DNA of 64,000 nt from Vogesella alkaliphila. Lineage in GTDB: Bacteria; Pseudomonadota; Gammaproteobacteria; Burkholderiales; Chromobacteriaceae. The stretch lies in assembly GCF_014652475.1 (NCBI RefSeq), contig NZ_BMYW01000011.1, forward strand, positions 1 to 64,000. The letters run 5' to 3'. A program made the position numbers and the translations under genes. The notes beneath the pieces are model-generated. The model made no database searches and was not told where the DNA came from. It saw only the letters and a list, made by a program, of their open reading frames with translations. Of this stretch, positions 16,832 through 25,509 are shown piece after piece; position 1 is the stretch's first letter; each line of letters opens with the position of its first letter.

Positions 16832-17419
16832 ATGACTATCCAGTCTATTTGCCTGTTTTGTGGTTCCAACAAGGGCACGCGCGCCGCTTACGAGCAGGCG
16901 GCGGTCGAGCTGGGCCGGACGCTGGCGCAGCGCGGCATCGCGCTGGTGTATGGCGGCGGCAACGTCGGCCTGATGGGGGCGGCCGCGGATGCGGCGCTGG
17001 CCGCCGGCGGCCGTGTGATCGGCGTGATTCCGGGCTTTCTGCGCGAGAAGGAATTGGCGCACCAGGGCCTGTCCGAGCTGCATGTCACGCAAACCATGCA
17101 CGAGCGCAAGGCGCTGATGGAAGACCTGTCCGGCGGTTTTGTCGCCTTGCCCGGCGGCTTCGGCACCTACGACGAGCTGTTCGAGATGCTGACCTGGGGC
17201 CAGCTGTCGGTGCACAGCAAACCGATCGGGTTGCTGAATGTCGATGGTTTCTTCGATCCGCTGCTGGCGATGATCCGCCACGGCGTGGCCGAGGGCTTTG
17301 TCGCGGAAGGCAATCTGCAGCTGTTCGTGGTGGCGGATACCATCGACGAGCTGCTGGCCAGGATGAATGCCTACCGGCCGGCGCCGGTGAACAAGTGGTT
17401 GTCGCACGACCGCATCTGA
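16832..17419 (+). CDS. LOG-family nucleotide phosphoribohydrolase
   Basis: A 195-residue Rossmann-fold protein of the LOG (Lonely Guy, TIGR00730) family. The family hydrolyses nucleoside 5'-monophosphates such as cytokinin ribotides or AMP to the free base and ribose phosphate. Diagnostic motifs are CLFCGSNKGTR, VYGGGNVGLMG and the active-site PGGFGTYDELFE. The bacterial physiological substrate is not firmly known. It stands between pheA and the DAHP synthase, with its own small terminator downstream. Confidence 0.92.
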   Translation: MTIQSICLFCGSNKGTRAAYEQAAVELGRTLAQRGIALVYGGGNVGLMGAAADAALAAGGRVIGVIPGFLREKELAHQGLSELHVTQTMHERKALMEDLSGGFVALPGGFGTYDELFEMLTWGQLSVHSKPIGLLNVDGFFDPLLAMIRHGVAEGFVAEGNLQLFVVADTIDELLARMNAYRPAPVNKWLSHDRI

Positions 17420-17426
17420 GCTTGTC

Positions 17427-17445
17427 GCCGGCCTCGCCGGCTTTT
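17427..17445 (+). terminator. Short hairpin with T-run after the LOG gene
   Basis: GCCGGC-CTC-GCCGGC followed by TTTT, eight bases after the stop. The stem is only six base pairs, so this is a weak candidate. Confidence 0.5.
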
Positions 17446-17468
17446 CTGTTTATACGGGGACGGTTTTC

Positions 17469-18488
17469 ATGATTATCGTGATGTCGCCAGCTGCCAGTGC
17501 GCAAAGCATTGACGACGTGATCGGCAAGATCCGTGCGGCGGGCTTGAGCGAGCACGTCTCGCGCGGCACCGAGCGCACCATCATCGGCGCCGTCGGCGAC
17601 GAGCGCTCGCTGCAGCCGAGCATGTTCGAGATGATGCCGGGCGTGGAGCGCGCGCTGCGGGTGTTGAAGGACTACCGCATCGTGTCGCGCGAGGTGCAGC
17701 CGGACAATACCGTGGTACACGTGCGCGGGCTGGCCATCGGCGGTGCGGCGGTGCAGGTGATCGCCGGGCCGTGCGCGGTGGAGACCGCGCCGCAGATGCA
17801 GCAGGCCGCCAGGCTGGTGCGCGAAGGCGGCGCCCGCCTGCTGCGCGCTGGCGCCTTCAAGCCGCGTACCAGCCCGTACAGCTTCCAGGGGCTGGGCGTG
17901 GCCGGGCTGGACTATCTGCAGGAAGCGGCGCGGCAGCAGGGGCTGCCGGTGGTGTCGGAGCTGATGGATATCCGCCTGCTGGACACCTTCCTCGAATACG
18001 ACATCGACGTGATCGAGATCGGTGCGCGCAGTATGCAGAACACCGATCTGCTGAAAGAGGTTGGCCGCATCAACAAGCCGGTGATCCTCAAGCGCGGCCT
18101 GTCGGCAACGGTCAGCGAGTGGCTGATGGCCGCCGAGTACATTGCCATCGGCGGCAACCACAACATCATCTTTTGCGAGCGCGGCGTGCGCAGCTTCGAT
18201 CCGGCCGCGCGCAACACGCTGGACGTGACCGCGATTCCGCTGCTGAAGCGCGAGACGCACCTGCCGGTGATCGTCGACCCCAGTCATGCCGGCGGCAAGG
18301 CGTGGCTGGTGCCGGCGCTGTCGTGCGCGGCGCTGGCGGCCGGTGCCGACGGCCTGATGCTGGAGGTGCATCCCGATCCGGCGCAGGCGTGGTGTGACGG
18401 TGAGCAGGCGCTGGATGGCGCGGCGTTTGGCAGTCTGATGGCGCAATTGCGCCCGTTGGCCCAGGTGCTGGGCCGCAGCTTGGCATAA
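17469..18488 (+). CDS. aroF: 3-deoxy-7-phosphoheptulonate (DAHP) synthase, type I-beta
   Basis: A 339-residue enzyme for the first step of aromatic amino-acid synthesis, joining phosphoenolpyruvate and erythrose 4-phosphate. An N-terminal ferredoxin-like regulatory domain (about residues 1-75, as in the Thermotoga/Bacillus type) precedes the TIM barrel. Barrel motifs are IAGPCAVE, AGAFKPRTSPYSFQGLG, LKRGLSATVSEW and VIVDPSHAGGK. It lies near pheA, matching a shared pathway. AT- and G-rich leader sequence precedes the ATG; no attenuator peptide was seen. Confidence 0.94.
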   Translation: MIIVMSPAASAQSIDDVIGKIRAAGLSEHVSRGTERTIIGAVGDERSLQPSMFEMMPGVERALRVLKDYRIVSREVQPDNTVVHVRGLAIGGAAVQVIAGPCAVETAPQMQQAARLVREGGARLLRAGAFKPRTSPYSFQGLGVAGLDYLQEAARQQGLPVVSELMDIRLLDTFLEYDIDVIEIGARSMQNTDLLKEVGRINKPVILKRGLSATVSEWLMAAEYIAIGGNHNIIFCERGVRSFDPAARNTLDVTAIPLLKRETHLPVIVDPSHAGGKAWLVPALSCAALAAGADGLMLEVHPDPAQAWCDGEQALDGAAFGSLMAQLRPLAQVLGRSLA

Positions 18489-18498
18489 GGGGAGTGTG

Positions 18499-18960
18499 AT
18501 GAGCGAACAACAGCAGGAAATCGTAAGGCTGACTCAGGTCGACAGCTACCGCTTCGACAATCGCTTCGAGGGAGGGGACTACCGGCTGCTGACCGACGAG
18601 CCGGCGCCGCTGGGCGACAATAGCGGGCCGTCGCCGGCGCAATTGCTGGTGGCGGCGGCGGCCAACTGTCTGTGTGCCAGCCTGTTGTTCTCGTCGCGCA
18701 AGTACCACCTCGATGTCGCGCCGCTGTCGTGCGAGGCGGTGGCCACCATCAGCCGCAACGAGCGCAAGCGGCTGCGGGTGACGCGTATCGATGTCACGCT
18801 GCAGTGTGGCAAGCCGGTGCAGGAGCAGCCCAATCTGGAGCGGCTGCTGGGCAGCTTCGAGGATTTCTGCACCGTGTCGCAGAGTATCGGCCAGAGCATC
18901 GCCATCGCGCTGACGGTGCTGGATCCGGACGGCACGGTGCTGAAGTCGCCCGCCGCCTGA
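18499..18960 (+). CDS. OsmC/Ohr-family protein
   Basis: A 153-residue OsmC-fold protein, of a family that reduces organic hydroperoxides with a pair of cysteines. The first Cys pair region is AAANCLCASLLFSS and the second is EDFCTVSQSIGQSI. The start at 18499 follows AAGGGGAG, in preference to a GTG three bases upstream. The gap to the DAHP synthase is only 10 bases, so it is likely in the same transcript. The precise substrate is not known. Confidence 0.88.
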   Translation: MSEQQQEIVRLTQVDSYRFDNRFEGGDYRLLTDEPAPLGDNSGPSPAQLLVAAAANCLCASLLFSSRKYHLDVAPLSCEAVATISRNERKRLRVTRIDVTLQCGKPVQEQPNLERLLGSFEDFCTVSQSIGQSIAIALTVLDPDGTVLKSPAA

Positions 18961-18982
18961 GCCACCTGAGCGCAGCACCAAC

Positions 18983-19016
18983 AAAAAACCGGATGGTCAC
19001 CATCCGGTTTTTTTTG
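18983..19016. terminator. Strong bidirectional terminator
   Basis: AAAAAACCGGATGG pairs with CCATCCGGTTTTTT around TCA. T-runs are present on both strands, serving the OsmC gene and the convergent membrane-protein gene. Confidence 0.92.
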
Positions 19017-19019
19017 CAT

Positions 19020-19583
19020 CTACAGGTAGCGCAGGAACAGCGGCACCAGGATCTCGGCGATCCAGCCCAGCAGCAGCGGTGGCACCAGCAGCGCGAACAG
19101 GATGGCCCACCATGGCGTGCGCTGTTGCGGGCGGCTGATGGCGAGCAGGGTGCGGTAGAGCGCGTAGCCGGTGAGCGCGACAAACGGCGGCAGCGTGGCC
19201 AGTGCCTGCAGCGGGCGTCCGGCCAGCAGCGGATTGAGCAGCAGCATGCCGGCCAGCAGGCAGGCCTGGCTGAGAAAGTAGCTGCCCATGTTCAGCGACA
19301 GCCCGCGCAGCAGTACGCCGGAGCGGCGAAATTCGCCGCAGCCGAGCAGCGCCAGTGCGCCGGCCAGCCCCAGCCACAGGTAGGCATAGAACAGCGGTAG
19401 CCACACCGGCACCAGGGCCAGCGACGGCAGGTACAGCCGGAAGAAGACGGCGCTGACGACGTAGGCCGACAGCACGGCCAGTACGGCGGTCACGCTGTCG
19501 CTGGCGATCAGCCGCCACAGCGCGTGCAGCAGGTACAGCAGCAGTGGCGACAGCAGGATCAGGCTGGGGAGGGAGGGTGTCAT
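19020..19583 (-). CDS. Uncharacterised integral membrane protein
   Basis: A 187-residue, very hydrophobic protein with about five or six predicted spans and few charged residues outside short loops (for example CGEFRRSGV and SRPQQRTPWW). It follows the DUF484 gene with a 4-base overlap, so the two are coupled. I recognise no family and assign no function. Confidence 0.7.
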   Translation of the reverse strand: MTPSLPSLILLSPLLLYLLHALWRLIASDSVTAVLAVLSAYVVSAVFFRLYLPSLALVPVWLPLFYAYLWLGLAGALALLGCGEFRRSGVLLRGLSLNMGSYFLSQACLLAGMLLLNPLLAGRPLQALATLPPFVALTGYALYRTLLAISRPQQRTPWWAILFALLVPPLLLGWIAEILVPLFLRYL

Positions 19584-20218
19584 GCCGAGGCCAGCACCCG
19601 TTGCAGCGCCACGGCGATCAGCTCGCCCATCTGTGCCAGGTAGTGGGTCTGCATGTCCTGCGAGAAGCGCTGGCTGTCCTCACTGCCCAGTACCAGCAGG
19701 CCAAAGGCCTCGCCCTGCTGGCGCAGCGCGATGGTGGCGAAGGATTGCAGTACCGGCTGGGTCGGGAACCAGCTCAGGATCTCGTCGTTGACGTAGGGGC
19801 CGCAGTACGGCGCGCACAGGTTGCCGGCCAGCAGGCGGATGTCCTGCCGGGCGTTGTAGAACGGGCCGGGGTTGGCCGCATCGTGCCACAGCCGCAGCGC
19901 CACGCGCTGCAGGCCGAACTGCTTGTCGAAGGTGCGCACGATGGCGTCGGCAGCCTGTTCCAGCGTGTCGGCCTGCATCAGCGCCAGGCTCAGTTGGTGA
20001 CAGCGCGACAGGATCAGGTCGTTCTGCTCGCCGTGCCGGACCAGCTGTACCAGCCTGGCTTCCAGCTGGCGGTTCTGGTCTTTCATTTCCAGCAGCTGGC
20101 GCTCGGCGAAGGACACTACCACGCGATCGTGGCTGCTTTTCAGGCCGAAGCGCGGCGCGTGCTGGTTGAGGAAGTCAGGATGGGCATCAAGAAAGGCAAG
20201 AACATCGTCGTTTTGCAC
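19580..20218 (-). CDS. DUF484 (GAF-like) protein
   Basis: A 212-residue cytoplasmic protein of the DUF484 family. The N-terminal helix DVLAFLDAHPDFLNQH is characteristic. A coiled segment (about residues 38-65) leads to a GAF-like domain (about 75-205, FGLLVLGSEDSQRF). In many proteobacteria DUF484 lies between dapF and xerC. Here dapF is directly upstream, but xerC is replaced by an unrelated membrane protein. Its role is not established. One motif copy lies at 19871-19880. Confidence 0.88.
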   Translation of the reverse strand: MQNDDVLAFLDAHPDFLNQHAPRFGLKSSHDRVVVSFAERQLLEMKDQNRQLEARLVQLVRHGEQNDLILSRCHQLSLALMQADTLEQAADAIVRTFDKQFGLQRVALRLWHDAANPGPFYNARQDIRLLAGNLCAPYCGPYVNDEILSWFPTQPVLQSFATIALRQQGEAFGLLVLGSEDSQRFSQDMQTHYLAQMGELIAVALQRVLASA

Positions 20219-20239
20219 GCTGCGACTCCGCTGTCAGGT

Positions 20240-21070
20240 TCAGATTTCGATTTCACCGGTAAAGACGGTCACCGCCGGGCCGGTCATCTTCACCGGATGG
20301 CCGGGGCCGCCCCATTCGATATTCAGGTCGCCGCCACGGGTATGCACCAGCACGCGGCTGTCGAGCTGGCCACGCTGGATGCCGGCCACCACCGCAGCAC
20401 AGGCGCCGGTGCCGCAGGCCAGGGTTTCGCCGGCGCCGCGTTCGTAGACGCGCAGGCGGATTTCGCCGCGGTTCACGATCTGCATGAAGCCGGCGTTGAC
20501 CTTCTCCGGGAAGCGTGGGTGCGACTCCACCAGCGGGCCCTGCTGGGCCACCGGTGCGCTGTCCACGTTATTGACGACGCAAACCGCGTGCGGGTTCCCC
20601 ATCGACACCACGGTGACGTCGATCGAGTCGTCGCCGATGGCCAGCGGGTGGGTGATGGCGTCACCGTCGGCGATGAACGGTATCTCCAGCGACTTCAGAC
20701 GCGGCACGCCCATGTCCACCGTGATCAGGCCGTTGCTGTGGTACTCCGGCACGATCACGCCCTTGGCGGTCTCGACGCGGATGGCGCGCTTGTTGGTCAG
20801 CTTCTGCTCGGTGACGAACTTCACGAAACAGCGCGCGCCGTTGCCGCACTGTTCCACTTCGCTGCCGTCGTTGTTGAAGATGCGGTAGCGGAAGTCGTTT
20901 GTGCCGTCGTGCGGGGCTTCCACCAGCAGCAACTGGTCGAAGCCGATGCCCAGGTGGCGGTCGCCAAGCTGGCGCAGGCGTTCCGGCGTCAGGCCTACCG
21001 TCTGGCGGATGCCATCCACCACCACAAAGTCGTTGCCGAGGCCGTGCATTTTGCTGAACTTGAGTTTCAT
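20240..21070 (-). CDS. dapF: Diaminopimelate epimerase
   Basis: A 276-residue cofactor-independent racemase that converts LL- to meso-diaminopimelate for lysine and peptidoglycan synthesis. The two catalytic cysteines are in ECGNGARCF-type context ([11 protein letters not shown]) and [12 protein letters not shown]. The start [15 protein letters not shown] at 21070 gives the usual length; a TTG-started extension of nine codons is possible but less likely. It heads the dapF-DUF484-membrane protein unit. Confidence 0.96.
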   Translation of the reverse strand: MKLKFSKMHGLGNDFVVVDGIRQTVGLTPERLRQLGDRHLGIGFDQLLLVEAPHDGTNDFRYRIFNNDGSEVEQCGNGARCFVKFVTEQKLTNKRAIRVETAKGVIVPEYHSNGLITVDMGVPRLKSLEIPFIADGDAITHPLAIGDDSIDVTVVSMGNPHAVCVVNNVDSAPVAQQGPLVESHPRFPEKVNAGFMQIVNRGEIRLRVYERGAGETLACGTGACAAVVAGIQRGQLDSRVLVHTRGGDLNIEWGGPGHPVKMTGPAVTVFTGEIEI

Positions 21071-21157
21071 GGGAGGTACGCGTGTGAGGTACGGCAAAGT
21101 AAAAGGCCATCATAACCGAATAATTTGGCGGCAAACAGCAGCACGGCATGGCGTGCA

Positions 21158-21186
21158 TTGACACCTTACTGACCAGTAAGTAGAGT
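21158..21186 (+). promoter_or_regulatory. Promoter with palindromic operator in the spacer
   Basis: TTGACA (21158-21163) and TAGAGT (21181-21186) are spaced exactly 17 bp. The spacer is filled by CTTACTGACCAGTAAG (21165-21180), an inverted repeat with one mismatched pair. It stands directly upstream of a TetR-family gene, so autorepression is the natural reading. Confidence 0.75.
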
Positions 21187-21192
21187 CGCGGA

Positions 21193-21771
21193 ATGAAGCC
21201 TGAAACCGACGCCCGTATTACTGATACGCGCAAAAAAATCCTCGACCTGGCGGAAGCACTGATGCTCTCGCGCGGGTTCAATGCCTTCAGCTACCAGCAC
21301 ATCAGTGCCGAGCTGGGGGTGCGCAATGCCGCCATCCACTATCACTTCCCGAAAAAGAGCGATCTGGGCGTGGCGCTGATCGAGCGCTACTGCCGCCGCT
21401 TCGAGCGCTTCACCCAAGCGCAGGCCGACCTGTCGCCGGACGAGCAGCTGGAACAGTACTTCGAGCTGGCCGACCGCTATTTCGGGCAGCAGCAGATCTG
21501 CCCGAGCGGCATCCTGTCGGCCGAGCTGCAGACCCTGCCCGACGATATGCGGCTGCAGACGCAGGCCTTTGTCGCGCTGATGCGCGGCTGGGCGGCGGAC
21601 ATCGTGCGCCGCGGCCGTGACGCCGGGGTGATGCACTATCCCGGCAGCGCCGAGGGCATGGGCGACGTGGTCTTTGCCGCGATGCAGGGCGCGCTGCAGC
21701 TGGCGCGCTTCGACCGGCAGGCGCTGCAATCGGTCAAGCTGCAGATACGGCAGCTGCTTGGCTGCCAGTAG
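21193..21771 (+). CDS. TetR-family transcriptional regulator
   Basis: A 192-residue TetR/AcrR-type regulator. The N-terminal helix-turn-helix (about residues 12-60) includes FSYQHISAELGVRNAAIHYHF. The remaining helices form the ligand-binding dimerisation domain. Immediately upstream lies a promoter whose spacer is a palindrome. Downstream on the same strand are a DUF4442 protein and a dienoyl-CoA-isomerase-like crotonase. A fatty-acid or acyl-CoA ligand is a plausible inference. Confidence 0.9.
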   Translation: MKPETDARITDTRKKILDLAEALMLSRGFNAFSYQHISAELGVRNAAIHYHFPKKSDLGVALIERYCRRFERFTQAQADLSPDEQLEQYFELADRYFGQQQICPSGILSAELQTLPDDMRLQTQAFVALMRGWAADIVRRGRDAGVMHYPGSAEGMGDVVFAAMQGALQLARFDRQALQSVKLQIRQLLGCQ

Positions 21772-21822
21772 TCATTCAAATAACAACTAGATAACAACAC
21801 GACAACACGAGAAGAGGGTTTG

Positions 21823-22320
21823 ATGGAACAACAAAAAAACAGCATGTGCCGCATGGTGGACAAGACCGCGGCCCTGCCGGGCGGGCTGCGCTCTTGGGCG
21901 ATCACCAAGCTATTCGGCAATTTCGTCCCGTTCCTAGGGACCGCCGGCCTGCGTTTCGACGAGGTCAGCCGCGAGCGCATGGTGGTCAGCATCCGCAACC
22001 GCAAGAAGGTGCAGAACCACATCAAGGGCCTGCACGCGGCGGCGATGGCGCTGCTGGCGGAGACGGCGACCGGCTTCGTGGTTGGTATGAACGTGCCGGA
22101 CGACAAGCTGATGCTGCTGAAATCGATGAAGGTCGAGTACCTGAAGCGGGCACAGGGCGACATGAAGGCGGTGGCGACGCTGGACCGCGCCCAGGTTGGC
22201 CGCATGGCGACGGAAGAGAAGGGCGACGTGCTGGTGGATGTGGTGGTGACCGACGAATCCGGCGAATCCCCGATCCGCTGCGAGATGGTGTGGGCGTGGG
22301 TGCCCAAGAAACGCAACTGA
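21823..22320 (+). CDS. DUF4442 hotdog-fold protein
   Basis: A 165-residue protein with the DUF4442 pattern of a hotdog (thioesterase-like) fold. It contains RNRKKVQNHIKGLHAAAMALLAE, where NH and the following helix occupy the usual active-site position, and VEYLKRAQGDM. The ATG at 21823 follows GAAGAGGG and is preferred to a TTG three bases earlier. It lies 10 bases upstream of the crotonase gene and is probably part of its acyl-CoA unit. The biochemical reaction is not established. One motif copy (22195-22204) encodes QVGRM. Confidence 0.8.
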   Translation: MEQQKNSMCRMVDKTAALPGGLRSWAITKLFGNFVPFLGTAGLRFDEVSRERMVVSIRNRKKVQNHIKGLHAAAMALLAETATGFVVGMNVPDDKLMLLKSMKVEYLKRAQGDMKAVATLDRAQVGRMATEEKGDVLVDVVVTDESGESPIRCEMVWAWVPKKRN

Positions 22321-22330
22321 GGGCGATGCG

Positions 22331-23143
22331 ATGAGCTATGACACGATCACCGTCGAGGTGCGGCAACAGGTTGCCCATGTGGCGCTGAACCGCCCGGACA
22401 AGGCCAACTCGCTGAACGAGGCGATGTGGCAGGAGCTGCAGCAGGCGATGGAGTGGTGCGACGCCGAGCCGCAGGTGCGCGCCGTGGTGCTATCCGGCAA
22501 CGGCAGGCATTTCTGCGCCGGCATCGACCTGACGATGCTGATGAACATGCAGCGCGCCATCGAGGACAGCTGCGAGGCGCGCAAGCGCGACAAGCTGCGA
22601 CGGCTGATCGTTGGCCTGCAGGCCAATGTCAGCAGCCTGGAGCTGTGCCGCAAGCCGGTGATCGCCGCCATCCACGGCGCCTGTGTCGGTGGCGCGCTGG
22701 ACATCGTGCTGGCCGCCGACATCCGCCTGGCCGCCGAGGGCGCCGTGTTCAGCGTGCGCGAGGTCGATGTCGGCATGGTCGCCGATGTCGGCACCCTGCA
22801 GCGCCTGGCGCGGGTGGTGGGCGAGGGCAATGCCCGCGAGCTGGCGCTGACCGCGCGCGACGTGCCGGCGGACGAGGCGAGGGCGATGCAGCTGGTCAAT
22901 CGCGTGTTGCCGGATCGCGAGGCGCTGTTGCAGGCGGCGGAGGCGATGGCGCTGCAGATCGCGGCCAAGTCGCCGCTGGCGGTGCAGGGCACCAAGGAAA
23001 TCCTCAACTACAGCCGCGACCACGGTGTGGCCGAAGGGCTGAACTACGTGGCGACCTGGAACGCGGCGATGCTGATGTCGGAAGACATACAGGTGGCGGT
23101 GATGGCGGCGGTCAGCGGCGAGCGGCCGGTGTTCCGCGACTAG
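22331..23143 (+). CDS. Crotonase, probable delta(3,5)-delta(2,4)-dienoyl-CoA isomerase
   Basis: A 270-residue enoyl-CoA hydratase/isomerase-family protein. The oxyanion-hole segments are HFCAGIDLTML and HGACVGGALDIVLAADI. The REVDVGMVADVGTLQRL stretch, with its acidic residues, matches mammalian ECH1-type dienoyl-CoA isomerases rather than simple hydratases. These enzymes move double bonds when odd-positioned unsaturated fatty acids are degraded. It is the last gene of the TetR-DUF4442-crotonase unit. Confidence 0.85.
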   Translation: MSYDTITVEVRQQVAHVALNRPDKANSLNEAMWQELQQAMEWCDAEPQVRAVVLSGNGRHFCAGIDLTMLMNMQRAIEDSCEARKRDKLRRLIVGLQANVSSLELCRKPVIAAIHGACVGGALDIVLAADIRLAAEGAVFSVREVDVGMVADVGTLQRLARVVGEGNARELALTARDVPADEARAMQLVNRVLPDREALLQAAEAMALQIAAKSPLAVQGTKEILNYSRDHGVAEGLNYVATWNAAMLMSEDIQVAVMAAVSGERPVFRD

Positions 23144-23176
23144 CGGCACGCGGCGCCGCGCGCTGCCGTTCACGGC

Positions 23177-23209
23177 TTGCGGCCAACCTTGCACCAAGGT
23201 TGGCCGCAA
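23177..23209. repeat. Inverted pair of the GTTGGCCGCA motif (15-bp stem)
   Basis: TTGCGGCCAACCTTG (23177-23191) pairs perfectly with CAAGGTTGGCCGCAA (23195-23209) around a CAC loop, between the convergent crotonase and aldehyde dehydrogenase genes. No T-run follows, but the hairpin is strong enough to affect transcription or protect the 3' end. Confidence 0.9.
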
Positions 23210-23249
23210 TGCTTTGTGATATGGCGGCTGCCGCCAGCAGCCGGCCAAT

Positions 23250-23274
23250 GAAAAACGGGCCGCGAAGGCCCGTT
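23250..23274 (-). terminator. Intrinsic terminator after puuC
   Basis: AACGGGCC and GGCCCGTT form a hairpin which, read on the minus strand, is followed by TTTTCATT. It lies about 25 bases after the aldehyde dehydrogenase stop. Confidence 0.8.
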
Positions 23275-23298
23275 GTCGTTGCCGGCGTCGCGCCGGTG

Positions 23299-24786
23299 TT
23301 ACAGCTTGATCAGCGTCGATTTCAGCTCGGTGTACTTCTCCAGTGCGTGCAGCGACTTGTCGCGGCCGTTGCCGGACTGCTTGAAGCCGCCGAACGGGAA
23401 GTTCATGTCGCCGCCCTCGTCGTAGCAGTTCACCCACACCGTGCCGGCGCGCAGGCGGCGCGACACCTTGTGCGCGGTGCTCAGGTCGCTGGTCCACACC
23501 GCGGCGGCGAGGCCGTACTCGCTGTCGTTGGCGATGCGGATCGCCTCGTCCACGTCCTTGAAGGTGATGATGGACAGCACCGGCCCGAAGATCTCCTCGC
23601 GGCAGATGGTCATGTCCGGACCGGTGCAGACAAAGGCGGTCGGCTCGATGAACAGGCCGGTGTCGGTATGCGCGGCCTTGCCGCCGCACACCAGTTCCGC
23701 GCCCTCGCTCAGGCCCTTGTCGATGTAGGACAGCACCTTGTCGTACTGCACGCGGTCGACGATGGCGCCCATGCTGGTGGCCGGGTCCAGCGGGTCGGCT
23801 GGCTGGTAGTGTGCGGCGGCCTTCTTGAATTCGGCGATGAAGGCGTCCTTGATGTCTTGATGCACCAGCAGGCGCGAGCCGGCGGTGCACATCTCGCCCA
23901 TGTTGTAGAAGATGGCACCGGCGGCGGCGCGCGCCGCGCGGGTCAGGTCCGGGCAGTCCGGCAGCACGATGTTGGGCGACTTGCCGCCCAGCTCCAGCCA
24001 GGCGCGCTTGAGGTTGGATTGCGCGGCAGCGGTGGCGATCAGCTTGCCGACGCCGGTGGAACCGGTAAAGGCGATGCAGTCGATGTCCATGTGTTCCGCC
24101 AGCGCCTTGCCGACGTCGCCGGCGCCCGGCAGCACCTGGAATACGCCGTCCGGCATGCCGGCCTCCTTGGCCAGAGCCGCGAGGCGGATGGCGGTCAGCG
24201 GCGATTTTTCCGACGGCTTGACGATCACGGCGTTGCCGGCGGCCAGTGCCGGGCCGAATTTCCAGCTCGCCATCAGGATGGGGAAGTTCCACGGCACCAC
24301 GGCGGCGACCACGCCGATGGCTTCGCGGGTGACTAGGCCGACGATCTTCGGATCCACCGGGGCGACTTCGCCGCCGATCTTGTCGATGGCCTCGGCGAAC
24401 CACTCCACGCAGTAGGCGGCACCGGGTACGTCTACACTGGTGGTATCGCCGATCGGTTTGCCGGCGTCCAGGGTTTCCAGTAGTGCCAGCTCGTCACCAT
24501 GCTCGCGGATCAGCGCGGCGAAGCGCTTCAGGATGCGGCCGCGGGCCAGCGGCGCCAGCTCCGACCACTTGCCGCTGTCGAAGGCGCGGCGCGCGGCCTT
24601 GACCGCCTGTTCCACTTCCGGCGCGCCGGCCCAGCTGATGCTGGCCAGGTGCTGGCCGTTGGCCGGGTTGATGCAGTCGAAGGTGCGCCCGTCTGCTGCT
24701 GCAACATACTGGCCGTCGATGAAGGCGCGGCCTTCGATGGTGAGCGTGCTGGCAAATGCCTGCCATTCTGCATGGGTGCGAGCCAT
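23299..24786 (-). CDS. puuC: Gamma-glutamyl-gamma-aminobutyraldehyde dehydrogenase
   Basis: A 495-residue NAD(P)-dependent aldehyde dehydrogenase. The catalytic cysteine is Cys300 in MGEMCTAGSR. The general-base glutamate is in LELGGKSPNI, and the cofactor loop is FTGSTGVGKLI. Sequence style and neighbourhood (PuuR upstream, PuuA/PuuD divergent) fit PuuC, which oxidises the gamma-glutamylated or free aminobutyraldehyde formed from putrescine. It is cotranscribed with the regulator puuR, 48 bases away. Confidence 0.93.
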   Translation of the reverse strand: MARTHAEWQAFASTLTIEGRAFIDGQYVAAADGRTFDCINPANGQHLASISWAGAPEVEQAVKAARRAFDSGKWSELAPLARGRILKRFAALIREHGDELALLETLDAGKPIGDTTSVDVPGAAYCVEWFAEAIDKIGGEVAPVDPKIVGLVTREAIGVVAAVVPWNFPILMASWKFGPALAAGNAVIVKPSEKSPLTAIRLAALAKEAGMPDGVFQVLPGAGDVGKALAEHMDIDCIAFTGSTGVGKLIATAAAQSNLKRAWLELGGKSPNIVLPDCPDLTRAARAAAGAIFYNMGEMCTAGSRLLVHQDIKDAFIAEFKKAAAHYQPADPLDPATSMGAIVDRVQYDKVLSYIDKGLSEGAELVCGGKAAHTDTGLFIEPTAFVCTGPDMTICREEIFGPVLSIITFKDVDEAIRIANDSEYGLAAAVWTSDLSTAHKVSRRLRAGTVWVNCYDEGGDMNFPFGGFKQSGNGRDKSLHALEKYTELKSTLIKL

Positions 24787-24834
24787 GGTGTTTCTCCTTT
24801 GTTGTGTCGGGTCCGCCCCGTAGCAGGAGGCGGT

Positions 24835-25380
24835 TCAGAACGTCGGCGGAGAGCTGGCGCTGACGATCTCGCAGCACTCGTCGCTGACGTTGCGGAAACG
24901 GTGCGGCTGGCGACTGTCGAAGTAATAGGCGTCGCCGGGGCCGAGGATGCGTGCTTCGTTATTGACGGTGATCTCGATCTGGCCGCGAATGATCACGCCG
25001 CCCTCCTGGCCGTCATGGGTGAGCATGTCCGGTCCGGTGTCGGCAAACGGCTCGTACACTTCGCGCAGGATGGCGATGTCGCGCCGCTCGTGCGAGGTGC
25101 CGACCAGCAGCAACTGGATCTGGTCGTTGCCGAGGTTGGGCAGTTCGTCCTTGTCGTAGAACACGCGTGGTGCCTGCGGGTCTGCGTCGAAGGTGAAAAA
25201 GTCGGACAGGGTCATCGGCAGACCCTCCAGCACTTTTCGCAGCGAACTGATCGACGGGCTGACGCGGTTCTGCTCGATCAGCGAGATCGTACCGTTGGTA
25301 ACGCCCGCTCTTTTGGCCAGTTCACGCTGCGAAAGACCCATGCGTTCGCGAACCATCCTTAATCGTGCTCCAACATCCAT
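24835..25380 (-). CDS. puuR: Polyamine catabolism regulator, HTH-cupin
   Basis: A 181-residue XRE-cupin repressor. The helix-turn-helix covers about residues 6-58 (GLSQRELAKRAGVTNGTISL, then SPSISSLRKVL). The cupin ligand domain covers about 105-178 (HDGQEGGVIIRG, GDAYYFDSRQPH). PuuR in E. coli represses the putrescine operon and releases DNA on binding putrescine. Here the gene precedes puuC and is divergent from ald-puuD-puuA-spuC, so it probably controls both directions. Confidence 0.93.
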   Translation of the reverse strand: MDVGARLRMVRERMGLSQRELAKRAGVTNGTISLIEQNRVSPSISSLRKVLEGLPMTLSDFFTFDADPQAPRVFYDKDELPNLGNDQIQLLLVGTSHERRDIAILREVYEPFADTGPDMLTHDGQEGGVIIRGQIEITVNNEARILGPGDAYYFDSRQPHRFRNVSDECCEIVSASSPPTF

Positions 25381-25429
25381 GCTTCCTGTCCAATCTGTAT
25401 GTTAATAATTTTAGACGTACAACGATGAG

Positions 25430-25509
25430 GATTTTGACCACTTTAAGCCCGTCTGTTGCGCCGCAATAACGAAATTTCTTTGCAACCCGTGCATTTTATA
25501 GTCAAAATC
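25430..25509. promoter_or_regulatory. Inverted repeat in the puuR/ald divergent promoter region
   Basis: GATTTTGAC (25430-25438) and its exact complement GTCAAAATC (25501-25509) flank about 60 AT-rich bases between puuR and ald. This is a candidate pair of PuuR half-operators controlling both operons. Individual -35/-10 boxes could not be assigned with confidence. Confidence 0.4.

Noticed and set aside
22426-24403. Very long overlapping frames on both strands across the crotonase and aldehyde dehydrogenase genes
   Set aside because: They span two real genes and the intergenic hairpins, and their peptides are repetitive Arg/Gly/Ala-rich shadow sequence.
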